A stretch of 64,000 nucleotides of DNA from Peptococcaceae bacterium SCADC1_2_3 (GCA_000681355.2 JJNX02000002.1:27192-91191), one strand, 5' to 3'; shown: positions 49,050-58,259, counted from the stretch's first letter. Made by a program: numbers and translations. Notes: generated from the sequence alone by a model not told the origin.

Positions 49050-49595
49050 TTATGCTCCGTCTGCTTTTTGCACCGCCTTATGTTTCTCATTGGCTAAACA
49101 TCTCTGCAAGTATGCTTGAACCTCGTTTGTTCGCTTTTTCAGAATTTCGCCGGCGTAATCGGTGACTACATGCGGAAATTCCTGATTGATTTCGTTCTGT
49201 AAGTTGGGTATGGCACGCGTTTCCAACCTTCCAATCATAATATCACCATAAGGAATACCCTTCGCTTTAGCAATTAACCAATCAGAAAACAGCCCCAACC
49301 GCAAGACCGCGAAGGCTGCTTCATATCCGTCCTTGGCTTTTATCTCCAAGCCTTTAATGTCCTTTTGTCCAATCTGCACTGTGTCGCTAAGTGTCGTCTT
49401 CACCTCGATCGAGAAGTTGGGGAATGTCGAGTGGTCGCTAACGTCTATATCCACTCCTTGAACAGAACGCTCGACAACCCGCTTAAAACCTAAGCGACAA
49501 AAGGAGATCGCCAATAGAATCTGGCATACTTTACCAAACTCAGTCGGATGTCGTTCGCGCACTCTCTTTAGCCTGTCGAATGTTCCGGCATCCAT
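49050..49595 (-). CDS. PD-(D/E)XK nuclease-like protein (defence candidate)
   Basis: FGKVCQILLAISFCRLGFKRVVERSVQGVDIDVSDHSTFPNFSIEVKTTLSDTVQIGQKDIKGLEIKA; D...EVK spacing compatible with PD-(D/E)XK. 3 nt from the ATPase gene. Confidence 0.5.
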   Translation of the reverse strand: MDAGTFDRLKRVRERHPTEFGKVCQILLAISFCRLGFKRVVERSVQGVDIDVSDHSTFPNFSIEVKTTLSDTVQIGQKDIKGLEIKAKDGYEAAFAVLRLGLFSDWLIAKAKGIPYGDIMIGRLETRAIPNLQNEINQEFPHVVTDYAGEILKKRTNEVQAYLQRCLANEKHKAVQKADGA

Positions 49596-49598
49596 CGG

Positions 49599-51758
49599 TT
49601 ACTCCACCTTAACTTCTGGTCCTGTACCCTCAGTCCACTTTTCCATCGTGTAGATTCCTTTCTTCTTCGTCAACTTGCTGCGTAGGTGTGTGCCAAAATC
49701 ATCCTCTGACGTGGCGATGACAAGTTGCTTGTCCTCCAGCACACGATTGAGAATATTGGCGAGCCTCTCCTTATGAGCAGGGTCAAGGCTCTGCGAAGGA
49801 TCATCAAGCAAAATAGAGGCGATATTGTGCGTGAGGTCCTTCGAGGTCGCCAGTGCCAGGAAGATACTCAAGGCTGCGCAGTTTATGTCCCCCTTGTTCA
49901 AAATCCGTAATGCAACTTCGGACTCTCCATCACGTACTGCCATCACCTCGTATTTTTCTGGGTCGATCTCGATGTCGGGGTAATCGCTGCGCTGAGCCAG
50001 TTCACGATAGATGGCAGAAATCGCGGTCTTCGTGGATTTAATTTTTGCTTCGGCAGTTGTTCGCAACACGGCTTGAATCGCCTCACGAATTGTCTCAATC
50101 CTATCGCCGAAGGTGTGGGCAGCGCTCCGCGATTCTCCGGCCTTCTTGTATTCAGGGCTATCCTTGACTTTGGACAGGTCATCAATACCTTTTCGAAGAT
50201 TAAGCACCGCGATGATTAGCCTTACGTCTTCCAACCCATCATCCATTGCGTTCAGGCGGTTGTTGCTTTGCTCGACGGCAGTACGAATCGCCGCTAAATC
50301 CTCGTCCACCTTTGCAATCTCTTGAGTGACGAGAACCAACGGGTCTTCCGCATCTGAAATCTTTTTCTTTAGAGCAGTGGCGATTGCATTGGTGGAGTCT
50401 CGAACCTCTTTGCTCTTAATGCTAACTTGCAGTTGCAAGGATTCAACCTGTCGAATCACTCCCTTGAGATTCGTTTGCTCAGACTCCAGATTTCGAATTT
50501 CCTCCTCAATCAGTGCGAAGGTACCCTTCATCTCCTCCCGCCACGTTTTTAAATGATCGCGCACATGGACAGCATCAAAGTCACCCCGCTGACAAACTGG
50601 GCATTCCTTCATTTCTTCACTTTTTGCAGATTCCAGAAGTTTCAATGTCTCTCGAATAACGCCGGCACGGTTGTTTATAGTGGTGAGACGATTCCTTGCG
50701 TTAGGCAGCAGTTCATCTTTGACTTTCCTCAACCTTTCCGCAACGACCAATGAGTCGCCGTGCGTGTTCTTCAGTTCCTGAATCTTGCCATCCAGTTCCC
50801 TCAGGGTATTTCGCTTGCCTTCAAAGTTGGTTTTCAGACTGTTGAGTTCATTTCTGCGCTCCAGCAATTCAGTCTGACGAACAAGGACAGGTTGCTTATC
50901 CCGTAACTTCCTGACAGCCCCCTTTCCCGAGTTTACAAACGGCTCTAAATCCTCAAGAATCTGGAACCCGGGCAAGGTTGGCGACGTCAATCCATAGTCG
51001 TTAGCAAAGCCCTCGATTGTCCTTGCAACGGCTTCGCAACACACCTTTGCTCCGTTGAGGGACAGTTTTTCTTGTTGAATACCGCGCGCCTTGGCATCAT
51101 TCTCAGCCCGAACCAAATCATTGCGCTTAATCTCCCTTGTCATCGTTACGGTTTGCTCAATACTGTTAAATTGACTATCTATCTCACGCAGCTTATCAGG
51201 GACTTTCGCTCGCGTGATTCCCTCCAACTGGTTGCGCAAATCTGCAAGTCCCATGAGCCGATCAAGCGCGTTCTTTCGGGCACTAGGTGATTCAACAAGC
51301 AACGCATTAATGACCTCTTGGTGAAGATGAACGCAACTGATGTAATCAGGCAGTTCAACTCCCAGCATGACGCGTAGTCCTGCCTCGTCTTCGTGGAGGC
51401 TGCCGTCATTCATTTGATAGTAAAATTGGGGCTGTCCACGTCGTTTGTGGTCGCAACGATAAACCTTAAGCAGTTCTCCATCCCGCTCAAAAGTGACTTC
51501 CACACTTGCCTCACTTGACCTTTTGTTTCTGACCAACCAATCTTTACGCTCCTGTATTCCCGTGTCACTCATGTTAGCGACCTTGTTACCAAACATACAC
51601 CACTCAATAGCACTCAACGCGCTGCTTTTGGCTCCTCCCTGAATCCCTAAGAGCAGGGTGCATGGTTCGTCGAACCTAAATTCCTTGGTACCCGCTTCTT
51701 CCGGAAACCCCCGAAATCCTTTCACTTTGACCGAGGCCAGCCGATAGTTTCCCATCAC
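49599..51758 (-). CDS. SMC/Rad50/RecF-like ATPase with CPVC zinc hook
   Basis: VKGFRGFPEEAGTKEFRFDEPCTLLLGIQGGAKSSALSAIEWCMFG; coiled coil; MKECPVCQRGDFDAVHVRDH hook; LNKGDINCAALSIFLALA; ASILLDDPSQSLDPAHKERL. Confidence 0.85.
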   Translation of the reverse strand: MMGNYRLASVKVKGFRGFPEEAGTKEFRFDEPCTLLLGIQGGAKSSALSAIEWCMFGNKVANMSDTGIQERKDWLVRNKRSSEASVEVTFERDGELLKVYRCDHKRRGQPQFYYQMNDGSLHEDEAGLRVMLGVELPDYISCVHLHQEVINALLVESPSARKNALDRLMGLADLRNQLEGITRAKVPDKLREIDSQFNSIEQTVTMTREIKRNDLVRAENDAKARGIQQEKLSLNGAKVCCEAVARTIEGFANDYGLTSPTLPGFQILEDLEPFVNSGKGAVRKLRDKQPVLVRQTELLERRNELNSLKTNFEGKRNTLRELDGKIQELKNTHGDSLVVAERLRKVKDELLPNARNRLTTINNRAGVIRETLKLLESAKSEEMKECPVCQRGDFDAVHVRDHLKTWREEMKGTFALIEEEIRNLESEQTNLKGVIRQVESLQLQVSIKSKEVRDSTNAIATALKKKISDAEDPLVLVTQEIAKVDEDLAAIRTAVEQSNNRLNAMDDGLEDVRLIIAVLNLRKGIDDLSKVKDSPEYKKAGESRSAAHTFGDRIETIREAIQAVLRTTAEAKIKSTKTAISAIYRELAQRSDYPDIEIDPEKYEVMAVRDGESEVALRILNKGDINCAALSIFLALATSKDLTHNIASILLDDPSQSLDPAHKERLANILNRVLEDKQLVIATSEDDFGTHLRSKLTKKKGIYTMEKWTEGTGPEVKVE

Positions 51759-51770
51759 CTGTCCACCTCC

Positions 51771-52004
51771 TTACTTCAGTCTCATCTTTTTCATCAACGC
51801 CCCGTGGGCATCATTGTAAGCACTATGTAGTTCTTGCATCTTAGCGCCGACAATGCCGGCCACTCCTTTTGACGAATTGCTTTCAAACGCCGCGAGGACT
51901 TCTTTATAGAGGTCTGTCAACGCTTGCTCGTGCTTCGAATCAGTCGCTCGACTCTTCAGTTCTGCAAAGACCTTTTCGTTGTCTGTCATTTGCCGTTCCT
52001 CCAA
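51771..52004 (-). CDS. Small protein, first gene of the SMC-ATPase operon
   Basis: MTDNEKVFAELKSRATDSKHEQALTDLYKEVLAAFESNSSKGVAGIVGAKMQELHSAYNDAHGALMKKMRLK; 12 nt upstream of ATPase. Confidence 0.6.
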   Translation of the reverse strand: MEERQMTDNEKVFAELKSRATDSKHEQALTDLYKEVLAAFESNSSKGVAGIVGAKMQELHSAYNDAHGALMKKMRLK

Positions 52005-52181
52005 CCTTTTGTAATTCGACGGACCGTTCTGACCTCACTGAAACAAACCAATAAGAATTCTTACTGCTTCCTCAATGGGCGCAATTTCATATTACGATTC
52101 CACTATAAATGGAGTTTTTGCGAAAAAAATTTGGGTAAGTGTCGTCAGGCACGAACCTTTTATGCTGTGTGAGGCGACGTC

Positions 52182-52559
52182 CTATAGGAACAAAATTTCC
52201 ACATCCCTTATCTTTTCAAAATCCTTGTTCATTGTAACCACTTTCAACCCACAATATTTGGCCATGCTGTATTGATAAGCATCATCAAAATCTAAATTCA
52301 GACTTTTCCTGACGTTTACAACCTCTCTATACAGTTCCATCGGCAATGAGAGAAGTTGGGTAGTGGGTAAGACGTCTTCAACAAATTTCTGAAGAATGTC
52401 CTCTTTGCCGTATTTGAACAAGATTACACCAATAGAGTGCAAAGAGAAATCTGTTATGTTGAGATTTCCGATATTGTTATCCAGAAACTTCTTACAACTT
52501 TCCTTCTTATCCTGCCTCAACAGTATTTCTAAAAATACATTCGTATCCACTAAAAACAT
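52182..52559 (-). CDS. PIN-domain toxin (VapC-like)
   Basis: MFLVDTNVFLEILLRQDKKESCKKFL...NLDFDDAYQYSMAKYCGLKVVTMNKDF; PIN acidic residues. Confidence 0.85.
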   Translation of the reverse strand: MFLVDTNVFLEILLRQDKKESCKKFLDNNIGNLNITDFSLHSIGVILFKYGKEDILQKFVEDVLPTTQLLSLPMELYREVVNVRKSLNLDFDDAYQYSMAKYCGLKVVTMNKDFEKIRDVEILFL

Positions 52560-52777
52560 TATCTCCACTCCAAAGCCCTATGTTGCAATTCAACAGAAGT
52601 GAATTTCTCCCGTATCTCAGATAAGCCCCCTTCCCAGTCAAACTTGAACTTCTTTGCCTTGGTTTCCTTGCCCTTGTACTTCTTTAGCAGAAACTCCATA
52701 TAATCCAAAACCTCCCTCCTTAAATCTTCAGGGAGCTCTTGCATTTTCACCTCGATTTCCTTTTCATATTCATACAT
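52559..52777 (-). CDS. DUF2281/VapB-like antitoxin
   Basis: MYEYEKEIEVKMQELPEDLRREVLDYMEFLLKKYKGKETKAKKFKFDWEGGLSEIREKFTSVELQHRALEWR; adjacent to PIN gene. Confidence 0.8.
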   Translation of the reverse strand: MYEYEKEIEVKMQELPEDLRREVLDYMEFLLKKYKGKETKAKKFKFDWEGGLSEIREKFTSVELQHRALEWR

Positions 52778-52889
52778 GATTATAACCATTCCTTTCTAGG
52801 CACAAAACCTTAATGAAAGCATTTCTTACAGACTTTTCGCCTCCTTAATATATTCTATCTCTGTTTACTTAAAGGATGTCGCCCATCGG

Positions 52890-53022
52890 CTGAGCGTATC
52901 TGAAGTCCAGCCGTTAGGCTGGATTTAGGCGGAATGCTGAAGGTACGAAGCCAGATACGCTCTGTTGTCCGAGTGCGATAGCACCGAGCAACCCAAAGGG
53001 TTGCGAGAGTTCCGAACCCCGC
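52890..53022. other. Hairpin-dense structured non-coding segment
   Basis: GAGCGTATCTG (52892) pairs with CAGATACGCTC (52952); CCAGCCGTTAGGCTGG, GTGCGATAGCAC and GCAACCCAAAGGGTTGC hairpins. Confidence 0.6.
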
Positions 53023-53034
53023 TCATTTCTTCGT

Positions 53035-53370
53035 TTATTTTTCAATAATATCTCCCAATTTACTTTTCAAAACAGGAATATCCTTTTTAACCGTATCCCA
53101 TACAGCATCTATATCCACACCTAAATAATCATGTATCAGTTTGTCTCTCATTCCTGCTATATCTTTCCAGGGTACTTCAGGATATCTTTCTCTAATCTCT
53201 TTAGATAACCTCTTTGTAGCCTCACCTATTATCTCGATCTGCCTTATTACCCCATCCTGTGTAAGATGATTATCTATGAATTCTCCATATCTTATACCGT
53301 GGGTATATTCCTCTATTCTGGATATGGCATCTAAAACGTGCTTTAGATACACAGAGTCGTCTTTTTTCAT
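53035..53370 (-). CDS. HepT-like (DUF86) toxin
   Basis: [47 protein letters not shown]4HXY. Confidence 0.88.
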   Translation of the reverse strand: MKKDDSVYLKHVLDAISRIEEYTHGIRYGEFIDNHLTQDGVIRQIEIIGEATKRLSKEIRERYPEVPWKDIAGMRDKLIHDYLGVDIDAVWDTVKKDIPVLKSKLGDIIEK

Positions 53371-53651
53371 CCGTAAATTACCTCCATCTCTTTTCTTATC
53401 GTATCAATTAAATATGGACTTATGGATTTTTCCGTCAACAAATCCACTTTTATTCCTAAAACTTCAGATAACTCTCTTTCTATCCTCACAAGTTCAAGAA
53501 GGCTTTTTCTTCCTGAAAATTCCACGATAACGTCTATATCGCTTTCAGGTTTCTCTTCTCCTCTTACATAAGAACCAAAGATAGCTATTTTTCTCGCCCC
53601 TTGATTTTTAAGGGCTTGGACAATTTTTTCGAAGACTTCTTCTCTATTCAT
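53367..53651 (-). CDS. MNT-type nucleotidyltransferase (MntA-like antitoxin)
   Basis: [25 protein letters not shown]. Confidence 0.88.
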   Translation of the reverse strand: MNREEVFEKIVQALKNQGARKIAIFGSYVRGEEKPESDIDVIVEFSGRKSLLELVRIERELSEVLGIKVDLLTEKSISPYLIDTIRKEMEVIYG

Positions 53652-53685
53652 GCTTATTCACCTCTCAAAGCAGGGTTCGGAATTT

Positions 53686-53885
53686 CGGACAACGGGGCGC
53701 GGGGTTTGCGAAGGGGTCGCGTAGCGCACCCTTTGGGTGCAGCGAAGCGAAACCGCAAACCCCGAAGATGGGCGAAGTTCGCGAGCGAAGCGAGCGAACA
53801 GAGACCATCAAGGGGCGAAGCCCCGCGCCCCGATGGGTGGGAAGCTTATGAGCGAGCGAAGCGAGCGAATTTCCCGCCCATCTCA
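53686..53885. repeat. GC-rich nested palindromic repeat region
   Basis: GGGGCGCGGGGTTTGCG...CGCAAACCCCG, two copies of GCGAGCGAAGCGAGCGAA, GGGGCGAAGCCCC, GGGCG(GGA)...TTCCCGCCCAT. Confidence 0.75.
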
Positions 53886-53960
53886 TTCACAGACGACAAT
53901 GTCGTTTTTTGTTCAGTTTTGGAGGTATAGACGACTATGTCGGATATACCTTCCTATAGA

Positions 53961-54083
53961 CTAACTGCTTTTATCTTCCTGAAAGATCTGGTCTAAAGGA
54001 TTTCTTATTCTCATAAAATCTTTGTTGCTTACATGAGTATATATCTCGGTAGTTTTAGAGCTTTTATGTCCTAATTGCTTTAT
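53961..54083 (-). pseudogene. C-terminal remnant of a tyrosine recombinase
   Basis: Minus strand IKQLGHKSSKTTEIYTHVSNKDFMRIRNPLDQIFQEDKSS*; conserved LGHxSxxTTxxYTHVS catalytic tail only. Confidence 0.85.
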
Positions 54084-54203
54084 GCTTTAGGTTATCAATT
54101 GAGGAGAGGATCGCTACAATTTCTTCCTTGCTTAAAATTATGGCTGGGATTGCTTCGGCGTTTCCTTACTCAGTTCGGAACGCCTTACAATCTTTAGGTA
54201 TAT

Positions 54204-55463
54204 TTAAGTCCTGACCTGTCCTTCTCCCATGATAATATATTTATAAGTGGTAAGTTCTTTCAATCCCATGGGACCGCGGGCGTGCAGCTTTTGCGTGGAA
54301 ATACCTATTTCGGCGCCAAACCCGTACTGATAGCCATCAGTAAAGCGGGTGGAAGCGTTTACGTACACTGCGGCGGCGTCTACTTCCCGTAAAAAACGCC
54401 GGGCTTTAGTGTAGTTTTCCGTAATAATGGCCTCGGAGTGGCCCGTGCTGTATTTATAAATATGATTTATAGCCTCATCCATACTGTCTACTACCCGTAC
54501 GGCTAAAATTAAATCCAGGTACTCGGTCGCCCAATCCTCTTCCGTAGCCTCGAATACCCAAGGAATTATATCTTTTGTTACCGGGCAACCCCTTATTTCC
54601 ACCTTTAATTCTTTTAATTTTTCCAGCATAACCGGCAAAAAAGAAGAAGCAATTTCCTGGTGCACCAGTAACGTTTCCATAGCGTTGCAAACCCCGGGCC
54701 GCTGGCATTTGGCATTTATTGTAATCTCTTGCGCCATATCCAGATTGGCCTCGTTATCCACATAAATGTGACAGTTTCCTACCCCGGTCTCAATTACCGG
54801 AACGGTGGCATTTTGAATGACGGTTTGAATTAACCCGGCCCCACCGCGCGGAATAAGGACATCAATCAACCCGTTTAACTTTAGCATTACGTTAACTGCC
54901 GCCCGGTCGGTATTTTCAACCAACTGAATAGCTCCTTCGGGAACTCCTGCATAACGAGCCGCCGTAGAAATAACAGTCGTAATGGCCAGGTTAGAATTAA
55001 TTGCTTCTGATCCACCGCGTAAAATAACCGCGTTGCCTGCCTTTAAGCACAGGCCGGCCGCATCTACCGTCACATTGGGCCGGGCCTCGTAAACAATACC
55101 CACCACTCCAAGGGGAACGCGCTGCCGGCCCACCTGAATGTTTTTCGCCGCCAGCCACATAGCCTCAACCTCACCCACCGGGTCAGGCAAAGAGGCTACC
55201 ACGTGCAAGCCTTCAGCCATTTCTTCAATCCTCTTGGGATTTAAAGTTAAGCGGTCAATTAGGGCTGAAGTTAACCCTTTGCTTTGGGCTTTTTGGACGT
55301 CTACTTCATTAGCCTCTAAAATAGCGCTCTTGTTTTTTACCAGGTTATCTGCCATAGCGTAAAGAGCCTTGTTTTTTACCTCGCCGGGCAAATAGGCTAG
55401 CCGCCGTGCGGCTTCTTTGGCCCGGGATGCTTTTTCTCTTACCTCGTTTTCTACCGTTAACAT
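54204..55463 (-). CDS. proA: Glutamate-5-semialdehyde dehydrogenase
   Basis: LPDPVGEVEAMWLAAKNIQVGRQRVPLGVVGIVYEARPNVTVDAAGLCLKAGNAVILRGGSEAINSN. Confidence 0.96.
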   Translation of the reverse strand: MLTVENEVREKASRAKEAARRLAYLPGEVKNKALYAMADNLVKNKSAILEANEVDVQKAQSKGLTSALIDRLTLNPKRIEEMAEGLHVVASLPDPVGEVEAMWLAAKNIQVGRQRVPLGVVGIVYEARPNVTVDAAGLCLKAGNAVILRGGSEAINSNLAITTVISTAARYAGVPEGAIQLVENTDRAAVNVMLKLNGLIDVLIPRGGAGLIQTVIQNATVPVIETGVGNCHIYVDNEANLDMAQEITINAKCQRPGVCNAMETLLVHQEIASSFLPVMLEKLKELKVEIRGCPVTKDIIPWVFEATEEDWATEYLDLILAVRVVDSMDEAINHIYKYSTGHSEAIITENYTKARRFLREVDAAAVYVNASTRFTDGYQYGFGAEIGISTQKLHARGPMGLKELTTYKYIIMGEGQVRT

Positions 55464-55499
55464 AAAAAATAAAACCCCCTTCTAGCTTTTAAACGATTA

Positions 55500-56624
55500 T
55501 TATCTTATAACCAGATTATTACGGTGAATTATTTCTTCATAGTCCTTATGTCCCAGGATATGGGATATTTTTTTTGTTTGTATCCCTTTAATTAATTCAA
55601 CTTCCCGGGCCGTAAAATTAACTATTCCGCGGGCAATTTCTTTACCTGCCGGGTCAATAACGCTAACGGTATTACCAATTTCAAAATCTCCTTCGACTCC
55701 CAAAACCCCCGAAGGAAGCAAACTTTTCCCTTTCTTTGAGATGGCCTCCGCTGCCCCGGCATCCACCTGGATTTTACCCTGTAAGAGAGTATTATAGGCA
55801 ATCCAGCGTTTTTTGTTTTCTAATCTGCCGGTGGGCCAAAAAACCGTACCTAATTTTTCTCCGTCCATTATCCGCCGGATTACATTTTTTTCACCGGCTA
55901 AGGCCAGCACCGTTATTATCCCTGAATGCATGGTTATCTGCGCGGCCTGAAGCTTGGTAGCCATTCCCCCGCTGCCTAAAGCCGTGCCCACTCCACCCGC
56001 AAGCTGTTCTACTTCGGGTGTTATTTCTTTAACCTCAGAAACAAAGCAGGCTTTTGCCGAACGCCGGGGGTCGGCCGTATACAGCCCGTCAACATCTGAA
56101 AGAAGAATGAGCAATCCGGCATCCGCCAGCCCGGCTACCAAGGCAGCCAGGTTATCATTGTCGCCAAACTTAATCTCCTCTATGGCCACCGTATCATTTT
56201 CATTAATAATAGGAATAACCCCTATATGAAGTAAAGTGCATAAGGTATTGCTAATGTTTAAAAAACGCTTGCGGTCAGCAAAATCTTCCCGGGTAAGAAG
56301 CACTTGACCAACCGTCACCCCATATTCCGCAAAAAACTTGGCGTATAGGTTTAACAAAGCCCCCTGCCCTACCGCCGCCGCCGCTTGTTTTTCGGGAATA
56401 GTTTTAGGGTGCCGCAAATAACCCAGCTTGTTTACTCCCATCCCGATAGCCCCGGAAGTTACCAGCATGACCTCCCGCCCTTGATTGTGCAAATCAGCTA
56501 ACTGGCGGACAAGGTGCTCTATTTCTGTTAACTTAGGGCGGCCGGTAGGATAAATTAAGGAGCTAGAGCCTACTTTGACTACTAGCCGGTTTACTTTAGT
56601 AAAATCTCTTTTCTCTGTCATCAA
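55500..56624 (-). CDS. proB: Glutamate 5-kinase with PUA domain
   Basis: RLVVKVGSSSLIYPTG...VTSGAIGMGVNKLGY...FGDNDNLAALVAGLADAGLLILLSDVDGLYTADPR. Confidence 0.95.
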   Translation of the reverse strand: MMTEKRDFTKVNRLVVKVGSSSLIYPTGRPKLTEIEHLVRQLADLHNQGREVMLVTSGAIGMGVNKLGYLRHPKTIPEKQAAAAVGQGALLNLYAKFFAEYGVTVGQVLLTREDFADRKRFLNISNTLCTLLHIGVIPIINENDTVAIEEIKFGDNDNLAALVAGLADAGLLILLSDVDGLYTADPRRSAKACFVSEVKEITPEVEQLAGGVGTALGSGGMATKLQAAQITMHSGIITVLALAGEKNVIRRIMDGEKLGTVFWPTGRLENKKRWIAYNTLLQGKIQVDAGAAEAISKKGKSLLPSGVLGVEGDFEIGNTVSVIDPAGKEIARGIVNFTAREVELIKGIQTKKISHILGHKDYEEIIHRNNLVIR

Positions 56625-56661
56625 GTCACCAACGTAAATAGACCTTATGTCATTTTATTTT

Positions 56662-57666
56662 TTATTTTCTTGGCAGACTGGCTAAAATATCAGCTACCCG
56701 GTACGTAAGAGCCTTCAGGCCCTCTCCGGTTAGGGCGCTTACGGGAAAAATTTCATACTGGTTTCCTAAGGTTTCTTTTAACCCGGTTAAATTTTGGGCC
56801 GCGTCAGGTAAATCTATCTTATTGGCGGCAATTATTTGGGGACGTGAGGTTAAAGCAGGGTCATAAAGGGCTAGTTCTTCTCTTAGGATGCGCAAATCTT
56901 CGCGCGGGTCCCGTCCTTCCATACCAGATACATCAAGCACATAAATAATCAAGCGAGTTCGTTCAATATGACGTAAAAAACGGTGCCCTAAGCCAACTCC
57001 TTGGTGAGCACCCGCGATTAAACCCGGAATATCCGCCAACACAAAGCTATACCCGGTTTCTACCCTAACCACACCCAAATGAGGGTTAAGGGTGGTAAAA
57101 GGATAATCCGCAATTTGGGGGCGGGCGGCTGAAACACGTGAAATAAGGGTAGACTTACCGGCATTAGGAAATCCCACCAAACCTGCATCTGCCAACAGCT
57201 TTAACTGTAATATTAACTTCTTTTCTTCACTTAATTCACCTTTTTCCGCCGTACGAGGCGCCTGTTGGGTGGAGGTAGCAAAATGAGCGTTGCCTCTCCC
57301 CCCTTTTCCGCCCTTGGCTACCACAACTTCCTGACCGTGAGCAGTTAAATCGGCAAGGATCTCTCCGCTAAGAGCATCCTTCACCACTGTTCCCACCGGT
57401 AACCGAACTATCAAGTCTTCTCCTGACTTACCGTGCTTATTTTTACCCTGACCGTGCATACCCCGGTCAGCTTTGTAGTGCTGTTGGTAACGAAAGTCAA
57501 CCAAGGTATTTAAACCTTCGTCAGCATGCAGGATAATACTACCCCCGCGGCCCCCGTCTCCTCCCCAAGGCCCGCCAAAAGGCACGTATTTTTCTCGCCG
57601 GAAAGCTATACATCCGTTTCCCCCATCCCCACCTTTAATGTAAATTTTAGCCTCATCATAAAACAT
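56662..57666 (-). CDS. obgE: GTPase ObgE
   Basis: MFYDEAKIYIKGGDGGNGCIAFRREKYVPFGGPWGGDGGRGGSIIL...ADAGLVGFPNAGKSTLISRVSAARPQIADYPFTTLNPHLGVV. Confidence 0.97.
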   Translation of the reverse strand: MFYDEAKIYIKGGDGGNGCIAFRREKYVPFGGPWGGDGGRGGSIILHADEGLNTLVDFRYQQHYKADRGMHGQGKNKHGKSGEDLIVRLPVGTVVKDALSGEILADLTAHGQEVVVAKGGKGGRGNAHFATSTQQAPRTAEKGELSEEKKLILQLKLLADAGLVGFPNAGKSTLISRVSAARPQIADYPFTTLNPHLGVVRVETGYSFVLADIPGLIAGAHQGVGLGHRFLRHIERTRLIIYVLDVSGMEGRDPREDLRILREELALYDPALTSRPQIIAANKIDLPDAAQNLTGLKETLGNQYEIFPVSALTGEGLKALTYRVADILASLPRK

Positions 57667-57676
57667 ATTTTTCCAC

Positions 57677-58231
57677 CTAAATAATTACGGTGATACAGCC
57701 TTCTTCCTTTTTTTCCGTTAAGGTTACCTCACCCTTGTACAAAGCTAACCGCTGACGAAAGAGGTTAATTTGCTGGTGCACAAGCGCAGGAATTTCTCTG
57801 GCCGCCGGTTTGGCAAAGCAAAAACGCCAAATACATCGTTTTCTTTCCCAGACCAGACTAACCTCTAACCGGCCGTTAGCCAAACCAAAAGAAGCCAGGT
57901 AGGAAATAATTACGTAAAATACGGTTTCCAGTAACGTCCCTATTACGTCACCAGAGGTAGAACAATTAGCTAAGTCATCCTGAATATCAAAAATAACTTC
58001 AATGCCATAATCCCTGGCTTTTTTTTGTTCCACTAAAAGTACGGTGGTAACCTCGGGGATTTTTAAACAAAAAATTTTTCCCTGCTCTCTAAGCAGACCG
58101 CTAATTTTTTGGATGTAGTCGTGGGCAATTTCTTGTTTCTGCAACTGCAAATATCCAGAAATTACTTGCAAGTGATTGATAAAATCATGCCGCTGTTCCC
58201 TAACCACTTCTAATATTCCCTTCAAGTCCAT
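57677..58231 (-). CDS. Spo0B-like sensor/phosphotransferase
   Basis: EVVREQRHDFINHLQVISGYLQLQKQEIAHDYIQKI; SpoOB_a HDxxNHLQ helix; position next to obgE. Confidence 0.8.
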   Translation of the reverse strand: MDLKGILEVVREQRHDFINHLQVISGYLQLQKQEIAHDYIQKISGLLREQGKIFCLKIPEVTTVLLVEQKKARDYGIEVIFDIQDDLANCSTSGDVIGTLLETVFYVIISYLASFGLANGRLEVSLVWERKRCIWRFCFAKPAAREIPALVHQQINLFRQRLALYKGEVTLTEKKEEGCITVII

Positions 58232-58259
58232 CTTTATTTACCTACCTAAACTAAAAAAT

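Noticed and set aside
48990-49056. Palindrome CATAACTTGCCGGTGTTTGAACAGGGGTTCAATACTACGTTATG with the nuclease stop in its end, attC-like at first glance
   Set aside because: The ends do not fit RYYYAAC/GTTRRRY, it is only about 44 bp and inner pairing is weak; more likely a terminator-like hairpin.
53601-53930. ORFs with GASEASEQRPSRGEAPRPDG-like composition
   Set aside because: Translation of the palindromic repeat region, not a protein.
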